In this document: in pieces, positions 54,335-63,699 of the stretch
How positions within the stretch are numbered: the stretch's first letter is position 1
How the letters are laid out: each line of letters starts with the position of its first letter
NCBI GenBank assembly: GCA_036924085.1
Contig: JAVGWX010000007.1
Span: 30,481,953-30,545,952 of the forward strand
Length of the DNA stretch: 64,000 nt
From: Ariolimax columbianus
Taxonomy: Eukaryota > Mollusca > Gastropoda > Stylommatophora > Arionidae
Direction of reading: 5' to 3'
Notes under the pieces: generated by a model
Told to the model about the DNA's origin: nothing
Seen by the model: the letters and a program-made list of their open reading frames with translations, nothing else
The model's database searches: none
Translations under genes and position numbers: made by a program

Positions 54335-54542
54335 TTCAAGTGGGTTAGTGGTTAAGTGACACGGCTCACAAGCTACAGGTGCTGGGTTCGATCCCCATCA
54401 CAGCACCGGTTGTTACCCCGGGGAAGCAAACCCTTAGAAAATGCAGGAGGAAGCAGACCCTTATATAAAATGCATGCTGAAGTTGGATGCACTTGGCCGA
54501 CAGGCGCAAAATAAAAACCACAGTGCAAAAAAAAAAAAAAAA
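54335..54542 (+). mobile_element. Full SINE S4: tRNA-like head, body and poly-A tail
   Basis: A box TGGGTTAGTGG at 54341-54351 (one mismatch), B box GGTTCGATCCC at 54385-54395 (exact), a body with CCTTATATAAAATGCATGCT, GAAGTTGGATGCACTTGGCC and GGCGCAAAATAAAAACC, and an A-run of 15 ending at 54541. The body's ATGCATGCTGAAGTTGGATG is shared with repeat R1 (ATGCATGTTGAAGTCGGTTG). This is the most complete SINE in the window. Confidence 0.88.
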
Positions 54543-54899
54543 GAAGGAATTTGAATTTATTTCACATCTGTTTTAAACAAATGATTGTTGTCTCTAATTC
54601 TTGAAAACAGTTTAGGATAACTCAGCCTATCCTGTCTGTTCTAACGCTTCGCTACTGGATATGAGACAAAGATACCAGCTCCCCAACTATTGATGCCCGA
54701 TCACATAGCTTCTGAAAGCAAACGCCTTCAATCTTTACAATTAACTTAATATCAGGAGACTGTGGAGGTACAAGTCCTGCATCCCAAAATCAAAAGAGTA
54801 AGCAGAAAACTCCGGCAAGCCATAGTTGATAAATCATCTAAAAAAGAAAGCATTTGCCTATAAACCACCTTCTACCTTGAAAGTAGTCTGGAGTTAGCT
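54543..54899. other. No recognised feature
   Basis: No supported ORF or repeat. Confidence 0.35.
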
Positions 54900-55220
54900 G
54901 CTTGAGAGGTTTTATCCGAATAACAAAAGACTTGCTAAAAGTAGATACCTTTTTCAGCAAGACGCAGAGATCACAGTCCGATTGTCTATTAAATATAAGG
55001 TTAATTCAATCAAAACATGTCAGTTCCCTTTGGAGCAAACATTTCCAACAAATTCTTGAATCGTCCTGTTGTCCATTGTCATCTGCTCCAGATGTGTCCC
55101 CGTCTTCCCTGAATCCCTTTTGTTTGTGTGAATCTCTTCTTGATGAGTATTTTCATCTGCCCCTACTTATTTTCATTTGGGGATTTCAGAACAGAGACTG
55201 TCTTGTAATGCAATAAACCG
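54900..55220 (+). mobile_element. Possible LINE segment between endonuclease and RT
   Basis: The frame 54902-55216 contains LIQSKHVSSLWSKHFQQILE, resembling the common LINE linker L..K..IL.RW.EHF..LLN upstream of the RT. It lies just before family Z sequence on the same strand, so it may be part of that element with the RT deleted. Weakly supported. Confidence 0.35.
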
Positions 55221-55375
55221 GTTTCATAAAGATGTCATCTACCCAACGTACTGATACTCTACTCGCCCCATCTTCCACTGATCGATGTCTGGTTTTTTTC
55301 CAACAGCTCCAAATGAGTGATCTTATCATACAATTTAAATCTCTCTCATCAGGTACCCATTAATAAAGTCTAACA

Positions 55376-55990
55376 ATGTCTGGTACTGGTCTATCAGACC
55401 TGCGTTCTCGGTACTGTCATGTATGGCTTACACTAAACAGCTTTCACTTGAGGTGTCTGCGGTGTATTTTCGAGATTGGGTTGCAAGAGAGAGGGCTACA
55501 TAATACGGTCTTACAGAGAATAAACACCCACAGCATGCACTCGATGTTGAGCCACTGACGTCTTCCATGATTGGGGCATGTTTACTGCATGGAAGATGAG
55601 AGGTTGTCAAAGGAAATCCTTTATTAACAGCAGGAGATTGGAGCTAGGAGAATCGACTGTTCTACACTGAAATACTAGGACGTATGCAAGATGGAAAGGA
55701 AATCATGCGACATCCCATCCAAGACTGAGAAACAATTGCTCAGGATCGAGCTGTTTGGAGACAGTCAGACGGAAGGGGCAGACGGACTGATGACGCTCGT
55801 AGAGGCCTGCCTGCAGAGAAAAGAGAAAGACTGAAGAGATCAAGGAACAGCCAGGCAAACCAGCCTCCTCGCCATGGTTGTACGATCTGTGGCAGGGACT
55901 GCCACTAGCGGATCGGCCTTTACAGCCAAAATACAGGAGACAGATGGACAAAACTCACAATGCGCCACTAGTATATAGAGACTGAGACGC
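55376..55990 (+). mobile_element. LINE family Z, RT C-terminus with CCHH-like zinc finger
   Basis: Blocks across frames: VYQTCVLGTVMYGLH, RCLRCIFEIGLQERGLHNTV, LQRINTHSMHSMLSHRRLPW, LGHVYCMEDERLSKEILY, then DVCKM, KSCDIPS and finally CTICGRDCH, a stop at 55906-55908, RIGLYSQN. The order equals the known LINE tail LRxILxIxWQDRxxNTxVLxRAxxxSMxxLLxxRRLRWLGHVxRM...C..CGRxCxSRIGLxSHxR. The finger keeps three Cys/His ligands but is split by the stop. The catalytic palm is absent. Confidence 0.9.
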
Positions 55991-56019
55991 CTATGATGAT
56001 ATGATGGTGTTACGTATGG

Positions 56020-56428
56020 AGTCGACACTCTGAGAACAATAAAGACTCCAGTCCTTTGTTAAAACTGATGTCTGTCAAGGATAATGGACATACAGTGGCA
56101 GGACATGATGAGGAATAATGGTCTGCGAGGAAGAAGCCAACAACAGCCACTTTTACCACAATCTAAGAGAAGAAAATGAGGCTGGATAGGAAACACGCTA
56201 GGGTAGGCACTGTCAAACATAACCAGAGAGGCTCTAACGTGGAATCATCAATGGAAGAGAAAGGGATGCAGACAAAAAATACATGTGAGAAGAAACTAAC
56301 ATTAAATAATCGCACTTGAAGAGAGGCATAAAGAGCAGTCAAGAGCCGTGTATGATGGCTGGACGTTGCCTGCCAATGCTTTATGCAAGTGAGAAGGGAC
56401 GAGCTTTGATTGATTGATTGATTGATGT
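56020..56428 (+). mobile_element. LINE family F, C-terminal fragment with GATT tail
   Basis: Blocks with stops: IKTPVLC, LSRIMDIQWQDMMRNNGLRG, RSQQQPLLPQSKRRK, GWIGNTLGRHCQT, then REKGMQTKNTCEKKLTLNN, matching IxWxDxIxNxELWxRTxQxPV...IKRRKWxWIGHTLRxxxxNITRQAL...GKRKRGRPKxTWRRxL. It ends in TTGATTGATTGATTGATTGA at 56408-56426, the tail of this copy. Confidence 0.85.
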
Positions 56429-57234
56429 AATTGCTTAAAAAAGAAGCAAACAAGGAAGTTGAAAATAAAATACTCACGCAACTTGCAACACACATTGCTT
56501 CGAATATTGGATACTCTTACACCTTATCCCCACCGGCAGTTTATGTTATAGTTCTACTTTTCCATATCACTATTTTTACTTATTCGAAACCAAAAGTCAT
56601 GCAATTTGTTCTCACGCTCATCTTATTTAGCGAATGCGCAGTAATTCAAGAGCATGCATCTCAACGCGCTGCTTACATAAAACGTTAACAAAAGACAGCA
56701 CATGCATGTCGCGACAGACCCACATGTGCGCAGGAACTGACGCCCAATCCAATTTTCCCTTGTTTACATCTAATTTTCTGTATTTCCTGCATGTTTGATA
56801 AACACGAAAACGGCTGAAGTTAATCTGTGTCTGGTGAATGTGTTTTTATCTTCATTGTCTTAACATGGGAATCTTATATACTTTGTCAAACCGAAACATG
56901 TGATCCTACCAACTTTATTATGTTGTCTGTTATTTTATATTATGTCTGGATTTCCATGTAGGTGGTCTTATCAACAGCCTACTGTAGATACAGGCCTTCT
57001 GACTCACGGATAAACTCCTTTGCAACGTCACATTCTTAGGCTAACTAAATGACGGAACTTTCATGTGTGAACTTTCAGTGCAACTATAATAGCGTGTTTG
57101 GGAAACAAAGACGGATATGCAGTTGGATTCAGGGCATGATTCTGTTAAAGGATCACTCTCAGCAGTGATTTGTGTGTTTTGTACCGTGAATTTATTTTAT
57201 TTCTCTGTGTGGAGCATGGGTTAATTATAAACAT
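56429..57234. other. No recognised feature
   Basis: A frame at 56431-56688 has no motif. No repeat match noticed. Confidence 0.35.
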
Positions 57235-57510
57235 GGCACAATATAAGTTCCGTCACATAGTTTGCTGTGGAGTGTGACGTTTTTGAGGGAGTCTTCCTTG
57301 TGAGTCAGACGGCCTATCTGAAGTCTTATCATGTCTTATCCCTGCTCCCTTGTGAGTCACCTGTTTACGGGAAATACTTCGTAAGTAAACCCTGAAGAAA
57401 AGAAAACTGCATTCTGTGCCATCTCCACTCGTATTGACTACGTCTTGCCACTGGATTAATGTAGCAAGGGACGAGCGACTAGGATTGATCCGCAAAACAT
57501 TTCCACTTTA
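57235..57510 (+). repeat. Dispersed repeat R3, copy 3, partial
   Basis: Shares CACCTGTTTACGGGAAATAC, AAACTGCATTCTGTGCCATC, TCCACTCGTATTG and GTCTTGCCACTGG with copies at 10530 and 49155. Lacks the terminal hairpin. Confidence 0.7.
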
Positions 57511-57554
57511 AACAATTAAAGCGACAGTTACAGCATCGGACAAAATTCTGCGTG

Positions 57555-57860
57555 AATGAAGGATTCTATCTTCCGGTCGTGGAACGTAGACACCTTGCTG
57601 GACTTTGTCAGGGTATTCAAGGCTGGTACGAAGGGCAGAACTCAAAGCCAGAAATCTTGCTCGTTACCGCACGGACGTGGCTGCCTTTAGTGAGACTAGA
57701 TTACCTGACGAAGGTCAGCTTACATAAGCTGAGGGAGTTACACATTTCTCTGGATTGACCATGCCAGCACTGAAAGATGTCAGTCTTGAGTCGTCCGTCT
57801 GATCCCACGTAGTCCGAAAGCTCAGATCGCAAAGTGCAGCCTCAATGAAAGCGTGCTGCT
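57555..57860 (+). mobile_element. LINE endonuclease (APE-type) N-terminal fragment
   Basis: Frames give FRSWNVDTLLDF, the WNVRTL start of APE-like LINE endonucleases, then in the next frame LARYRTDVAAFSETRLPDEG QLT, with the catalytic Glu in SETR, and HFSGL near VTHFSGL (form YTFFWSG). At least two frameshifts. This is the only endonuclease fragment in the window. It is on the same strand as family Z 1.6 kb upstream, but no continuity is shown. Confidence 0.85.
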
Positions 57861-58024
57861 CGAAATAAAACAATACTCATATTAGTTTCACTGCCGGCTC
57901 CCTGCAAGCGCCCTGAATGTAGCAGGGTGTGTCGTTTCAGGATTGTTCTTTACAGCCATCATAGAACACATATTATCTGTAAAATAAGTTTCCTCACAAT
58001 AACGGGAAAAATATCGCAAAGTTT

Positions 58025-58429
58025 GCAAAGATGATAATTGTGCTAAATTTCTTAGTGGTCTCGAGGTAAGCAAAGATGATAATTGTGCTAAATTTCTTAG
58101 TGGTCTCGAGGTAAGCAAAGATGATAATTGTGCTAAATTTCTTAGTGGTCTCGAGATAAGCAAAGATGATAATTGTGCTAAATTTCTTAGTGGTCTCGAG
58201 GTAAGCAAAGATGATAATTGTGCTAAATTTCTTAGTGGTCTCGAGGTAAGCAAAGATGATAATTGTGCTAAATTTCTTAGTGGTCTCGAGGTAAGCAAAG
58301 ATGATAATTGTGCTAAATTTCTTAGTGGTCTCGAGGTAAGCAAAGATGATAATTGTGCTAAATTTCTTAGTGGTCTCGAGGTAAGCAAAGATGATAATTG
58401 TGCTAAATTTCTTAGTGGTCTCGAGGTAA
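58025..58429. repeat. 45-bp minisatellite, 9 copies, containing a SINE head
   Basis: Unit GCAAAGATGATAATTGTGCT AAATTTCTTAGTGGTCTCGA GGTAA. Copies are nearly identical, one carrying GAGATAA. The last 16 bases of each unit (AGTGGTCTCGAGGTAA) equal the start of SINE S1, whose complete head follows the last unit. Minus-strand frames of up to 202 codons are artefacts of the 15-codon period. Confidence 0.97.
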
Positions 58430-58482
58430 AGTATTCGCCTCGGGTGGCAGGGAGGTCGCGGGTTCGAATTACGGTGGAGACC
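58415..58482 (+). mobile_element. tRNA-like head of SINE family S1, copy 3
   Basis: TGGTCTCGAGG (A-box-like), GTATTCGCCTCGGGTGGCAG, then GGTTCGAATTACGGTGGAGA CC. The B box has two mismatches. The match to 11128-11193 covers the whole head. Confidence 0.85.
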
Positions 58483-58751
58483 GGGAATTTTTTCACGTAG
58501 ATCTTCTGGTAAAAATTCCCCTGATCTCTGATTAGTCATATCGAACTCCAGTGTTCAGTATCGAGCACTTTAAAATGTCCTTGGCAGTTTAAAATAAAAA
58601 AGAGAAGGCTAAACGGCCGTTGCTCGGACACAAATCAAGTTTTAAAAAAGTACTGCATATAGCCGATAGCATTCGCCTACCAATCAACAGACATTAACAT
58701 GCCTATTCAGACACCAAGACTCCAAGTATTACAAGTAACTTAACTTCTTTT
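58483..58751. other. Probable SINE body, otherwise unassigned
   Basis: The first bases (GGGAATTTTTTCACG...AAAAATTCCCC) contain a near-palindrome. No other feature. Confidence 0.35.
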
Positions 58752-59140
58752 AGCACTCCATTTGTTGAAGCATATGAGTAGATCCAACACTCCATTTATT
58801 GAAGCATACGAGTAGATCCAACACTCCATTTGTTGAAGCATATGAGTAGATCCAACACTCCATTTGTTGAAGCATACGAGTAGATCCAACACTCCATTTG
58901 TTGAAGCATACGAGTAGATCCAACACTCCATTTGTTGAATCATACGAGTAGATCCAACACTCCATTTGTTGAAGCATACGAGTAGATCCAACTCTCCATT
59001 TGTTGAAGCATACGAGTAGATCCAACACTCCATTTATTGAAGCATACGAGTAGATCCAACATTCCATTTGTTGAAGCATACGAGTAGATCCAACGTTCTA
59101 TTTGTTGTAGCATACGAATAGATCCAACGGTACATTTGGC
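58752..59140. repeat. 34-bp minisatellite, about 11 copies
   Basis: Unit CACTCCATTTGTTGAAGCAT ACGAGTAGATCCAA. Copies differ at few sites, decaying at the right edge (GTTCTATTTGTTGTAGC, GGTACATTTGG). Minus-strand Cys/Trp/Tyr-rich frames are artefacts. Confidence 0.97.
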
Positions 59141-59424
59141 TCACATAACCAGCTTTTAAACGGTCTTGATTCAGACATTTTCGCTCCCATTTTAAAGCAA
59201 TGGTTTTTACATGGTAAGGCTGCAAACCCCATGCACAGCCTTCTCCAATCACATCTAACGACATGCAAGTTAGTAAACCACGGAAACAATTTAGGAAATT
59301 AAAAAACAAATGAAGTCATGTAGCAGAAACTGCCGTCAGAGATAAAGTATTAAATACTTCACATCTTGTATGAGGTGAGGTGGACAGCTTCCTTTATCGC
59401 TGCTTTATCTTCCTTAAAAGTAGG
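59141..59424. other. No recognised feature
   Basis: No supported ORF or repeat. Confidence 0.4.
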
Positions 59425-59550
59425 TCAGGTACCCATTTGCAAATGAACCCACTTTACAGCCTGGTCGACTGGACCGTGCTGTAAACAGGAGTCGAACCCC
59501 TTACCTTTGCAGTGAAAAATAGTGTTCTACTACTCTACTAAACCTAACCC
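59425..59550 (-). mobile_element. tRNA-like SINE with perfect A and B boxes
   Basis: On minus: A box TAGTAGAGTAG (59530-59540) and B box GGTTCGACTCC (59488-59498) fit the consensus exactly, 31 bp apart. The downstream body GACCAGGCTGTAAAGTGGGT and ATGGGTACCTGACC resembles the S2 body segment read on minus at 44540 (GGTCAACCCAGCC...ATGGGTACC). A non-functional tRNA is possible, but the SINE-like body argues for a SINE. Confidence 0.75.
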
Positions 59551-59604
59551 TCATTAATTAAAATGTTAAGACAAAATAGTATCTCCAAACTTGAAAATAT
59601 TATG

Positions 59605-59740
59605 GATATTGATTTTATAAGAAGGGCTACGAGGAAGCCAAAGCGAGGATCTTGTCCAGTATGTTTTACCTGAACCTGACTAACATGTCTGATCAGTATA
59701 TTTGTCCTGCCCAGACGTTAGTCTTCCTTGCCGGAGCGAA
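59605..59740 (+). repeat. Dispersed repeat R4, copy 6, array edge and terminus
   Basis: GAGGAAGCCAAAGCGAGGAT and CTTGTCCAGTATGTTTTACC, one 37-bp unit (CTGACTAACATGTCTGATCA), then AGACGTTAGTCTTCCTTGCC, the terminal hairpin. Equals the right end of copy 1 with a single repeat unit. Upstream body missing. Confidence 0.82.
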
Positions 59741-60151
59741 ATCATAAATTAATCAAATCTCAATCAGTGTTAGTCTTCTTTTTCCTTCATGCTCATTAGT
59801 TAGGTATCTTTCGGTTGACTACAAGAATGACGTGTCAGCAACTTGACATGTCAGTCGTGTTTCTGAATCTCTCTGCAAGGATGGAGATACCATCGTGTCC
59901 CAGTGGAATCATGCATGCATGACAACATCCACCAGTGTAAGACGGTGACCTAAGAGCTTCGATATTGTTATCTGTGGTTTCTTCATTAACAAGGAATGGC
60001 ATCCTATCGGACTCGCATTTCTTGTTTTGGAATGTACAGCCCGACTGGTTGCGTAATGATCGGTTAGCAGACATAGACGGTGCTAGTGTTGAATTACTAT
60101 ACTGGACGTACTGGTGATATTAGTTTTTTGTCGACCTGTCCTTCTACATTC
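59741..60151. other. Unassigned, with a 79-codon minus-strand frame
   Basis: The minus frame at 59835-60074 has clustered Cys (CTFQNKKC, GGCCHACM) but no family I recognise. Probably chance or an unknown element. Confidence 0.25.
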
Positions 60152-60446
60152 GCAGATGTCCCTGTGCCTAGTTCTTAATCGACCCGTAGATGTCCATGTG
60201 CTCTAGTTCTTAATCGACCCGTGGATGTCCCTGTGCCCTAGTTCTTAATCGACCCGTAGATGTCCATGTGCTCTAGTTCTTAATCGACCCGTGGATGTCC
60301 CTGTGCCCTAGTTCTTAATCGACCCGTAAATGTCCATGTGCCCTAGTTCTTAATCGACCCGTAGATGTCCATGTGCCCTAGTTCTTAATCGACCCGTAGA
60401 TGTCCATGTGCCCTAGTTCTTAATCGACCCGTGGATGTCCCTGTGC
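60152..60446. repeat. 35-bp minisatellite, about 8 copies, at the edge of R2
   Basis: Unit GTAGATGTCCATGTGCTCTA GTTCTTAATCGACCC. The same words (CTAGTTCTTAGTCGA, CAGATGCCCCTGTGC) occur once at the 5' side of R2 at 4091. Here the segment has expanded. Confidence 0.95.
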
Positions 60447-60760
60447 CCGTCACAGTTCAGGTGTGAGCTGTATGTAGCCAGGAAGAGGATTTCCTGCTTA
60501 GTGGGCTAGGCTCGAGCAGCTTATTAGTCCGCTGCGTTCGAATAAGTGCCGTGGAGGTTGTTTAACCGGTCTGAGAGTCCATCTTAATAGACTCAAACAC
60601 TAGAGCGAGGCAGTCCCGCGGTCTGTTAGACGCCATCTATGCTGCTCTTAACTAATCACCTAACCATGACTGGTGTTATACCATGTCACACAGTTAGTCG
60701 CCTCTTTCGACATGTTCTCTCTGGGGCAGGGGTGCTATCCTTGACCTTGTCATACACAAA
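60420..60760 (+). repeat. Dispersed repeat R2, copy 3
   Basis: GAGCTGTATGTAGCCAGGAA, GGATTTCCTGCTTAGTGGGC, CGAGCAGCTTATTAGTCC, GTCTGTTAGACGCCATCTAT, GTGTTATACCATGTCACACA and GTTAGTCGCCTCTTTCGACA follow the order seen in copy 1. Confidence 0.85.
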
Positions 60761-61228
60761 GACCCCGGTGAACCACTCGGGGACCATACTGGTTTTCACG
60801 GCAATAAAAGAACTTACATTCTTGCCTCGAAAGCATCAATAGTGGAAGCACTGGATATGGATAACGGATACATCCTGAAATCGATCAATGACAGCCTCTT
60901 TGAAGTTGACACTGCAATAGATTAATCGATAATTCACACAGACTACATTATATTGAAATTGTACTTAGATCTTGCAAGGAGAGGAGTCCGAATGAATGTC
61001 GAGCAACATAATCTACAACACGCGTACTACTCGAAGGAAGAATATCCACATTATATAGCCAAGTCATCTGCAAAATTCTGACCATTAAGTTGTTTTGTCA
61101 TTGCTTTTGGCTGGATGTTCTTTTATGGTCCTCGGGTAATGTAAACTATTTGACATCAGCCGTGTAAATGTAATACGTTGAAGATGTTGATTTTTTCATT
61201 GGTTAATGTTCTCATTTCATGGGGATCC
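60761..61228. other. No recognised feature
   Basis: No supported ORF or repeat match. Confidence 0.4.
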
Positions 61229-61741
61229 ACTAATGATTTGATTGGATAGTGTTCTTTCCTTGTATTGACCCCTAAATGATTTTATTGGATAGGGTTCTCT
61301 CCTTGTATTGACCCCTAAATGATTTTATTGGATAGTGTTCGCTCCTCGTATTGACCCCCTAATGGTTTTATTTTATAGTATTCTCTCCTCGTATTGACCC
61401 CCTAATGGTTTTATTGGATAGTGTTTTCTCCTCGTATTGACCCCGTAATGATTTTGTTGGATAGTGTTCTCTTCTCGTATTGACCCCCTAAAGGTTTTAT
61501 TGGATAGTGTTCTCTCCTCGTATTGACCCCCTAATGGTTTTATTTTATAGTGTTCTCTCCTCGTATTGACCCCCTAATGGTTTTATTGGATAGTGTTTTC
61601 TCCTCGTTTTGACCCCCTAAAGGTTTTATTGGATAGTGTTCTCTCCTCGTATTGACCCCCTAAAGGTTTTATTGGATAGTGTTCTCTCCTCGTATTGACC
61701 CCCTAAAGGTTTTATTGGATAGTGTTCTCTCCTCGTATTGA
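61229..61741. repeat. 43-bp minisatellite, about 12 copies
   Basis: Unit GTTTTATTGGATAGTGTTCT CTCCTCGTATTGACCCCCTA AAG. Variants CTAATG/CTAAAG, TTTTATA/TTGGATA and GTTTTCTCC alternate in blocks. The two copies with TTTTATAGT are five units apart, in keeping with block duplication. Confidence 0.96.
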
Positions 61742-61854
61742 CTATAGACCTCCTACTGGGTAAGACAGATTAGACCCACTGTACATGCCATCAAACTTGA
61801 CTGTCAGATTGTGTTCAGTGCAGTTCATCTTGTCACCTCTTGAGATCGATGGTG

Positions 61855-63085
61855 CACACCTGCTGACACATCCGTAATCCTACTTCACCCCTTTCTGTCT
61901 GAGGTTGCTTCTTGTGCCTCCTCGTGTCGGGGGTTAGTCCAATCATAGATGCCATCTTCCCATTCCTCTGGAAAGTCCTCTCCTTCGCTTGCCTTGTATT
62001 GTGCTCTGTAGGGTAACGTTTGCAGGGTCCTTGGACCCCGAGACATGGCCATACCAGGTCAGCTTTCGTCTTTTGATCGTTGTGATGAAAACATCGTACA
62101 TTCTACTGTCGTACTTTATCATTTGGGATAGGGTCTTTGAAGGTGACATTTTGGAGTCTTCTAAAACATCTAATCTTCATGACCTGAATTTATCTCCGGG
62201 GGTCTGCCGTAATGGGCCATGTTTCGCAAGCGTAAAGAAATATGGAACAAACCAGTGAGCGCATTAGTCAAACCTTTGTGGCGAGGAAAAGTCGTTTTAT
62301 CTTTCCATCGATGTTTCAGTCGTACAAGCGCTGCTGTTAGCTGTGCTATTTTGGCCAGGACCTCTGGTTTTGATCCCTTATTACTAATCGTTGAGCCCAG
62401 TTATTTGAAACTGTTCACTGTTTCAAGCTCCTGTCCATTCGCTTTGATAACAGCGTTGAGTCCTTCAATGTTGTTGGTCGTCAACTTTGAATTTTCTACG
62501 TTTATCTTCATGACAAAGCTCTTTACTGTTAGAGACAGTTTTCGGATCAATTCATGAAGTCCTGTCTTATTCCCAGCCAGACAGTCAATTTCATCCGCAA
62601 ATATAAGTTGGTAATTGTTCTATCCTCAAGCTTTACGGTACCAACATGATATTTAAGGGTATCACTCATAATTATTTTTAGAAATATATTTAGGAGTGTC
62701 GGGGAGAGTATGCATCCTTGTCTTACGCCGACGGATGTTCGGAAACATACACCATTGGATCCATCCACAAAGACTGCGCTTGTTGTCTTATCATACAGAT
62801 TTTCGATAACTCTCCCAATGTTGCTGTTGATTATATATATCTTCATTGTTGCCCTTAGGTCCATCATGTTATACCTTATCAAAAAGCCTTTATCAAATCA
62901 ATAAACACATGTTATAGGTGTTGATCGTGTTCCAAATACTTTTCATTTAGTGTTTGCAGATTAAAGGTCAGCTCAGTGGTGGTGCTTCCAGTTTGAAAAC
63001 CAGCCTGTTTTAGGGAAATAATCATGTCGGATCAAGGTTTCAGTCTGTTGAGAATTATTCTGAGCAAGACTGCAAGGGTGGCTAA
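61855..63085 (-). mobile_element. LINE family A, RT domain to C-terminus
   Basis: Minus order: decayed fingers, CVYFDKGFLIRYNMMD, where motif A should lie (form FIDFKKAFDRV), IGRVIENLYDKTTSAVF, VGVRQGCILSPTLLNIFLKI (motif B intact), then in a shifted frame FADEIDCLAGNKTGLHE at 62590-62601 and on, where motif C FADD has become FADE. Then KINVENSKLTTNNIEG, LGSTISNKGSKPEVLAKIAQ, KRRKLTWYGHVSGSKDPANV and TLQSTIQGKRRRGLSRG. Downstream sequence runs to about 61855. The longest RT fragment in the window, inactivated by frameshifts, stops and the active-site change. Confidence 0.92.
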
Positions 63086-63699
63086 TGAGGCTGATTATGG
63101 TTGTGTTTGGGACTAGAAGCCTCGTTATTCACACAATATTGTTTACAGAAATCTCCACAAGAAGACATACATCCTAAAATTCAGTCTTCTCGAAAAAGAT
63201 TATATTGTTCTACATGCACTGTGAAATTATCGGATCCTGCATCTAAGATCAACCTAAGGTGCAGTGGCGAGGTGAAGCGGCTTGTAATACGGCTCAGAAC
63301 TAACATTTGCCAGCTTAGAATTTCCGAAATTGCAAGGCCATATCCTCATTGGTTGGGAATACATTCATAAAAGTGCATGCTCAAGTAAAATTTCACTGGG
63401 CTGTTAGGAGAAAGAACGCATGACGTTGTATACTATCTTAAACAAAAGCCGATCCAAAGTAAAATAGGGCACTAAAAAAATAAAATTGCTTGAAAGAAAA
63501 AAAAAGAACATCCACATTTTGACATTTGGTTATCACAAACAACGTTTCTAGAATTGGATCTTGGAGACATTAATAGCATAAGGGTGACCAGACAGCTGCT
63601 TTCTGGAAATGTATATTTAATTTTACGCCTGAAGAGGAAGGAAGGAGAACAAATGAAGAAATGACTCACTATATTCCACTTTCTTGTTCTATAGAACAT
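63086..63699. other. No recognised feature
   Basis: A frame at 63101-63370 has no motif. No repeat match noticed. Confidence 0.35.

Noticed and set aside
58025..58429. Regular repeats resembling a CRISPR array
   Set aside because: Units are contiguous with no variable spacers, no cas genes are near, and the context is eukaryotic. The same applies to the other arrays.
57888..58539. Two minus-strand frames of 202 and 181 codons with 15-residue repeats
   Set aside because: Product of the 45-bp minisatellite; the unit is SINE-derived.
59835..60074. Small cysteine-rich secreted peptide
   Set aside because: No signal peptide and no regular cysteine spacing; most likely chance.
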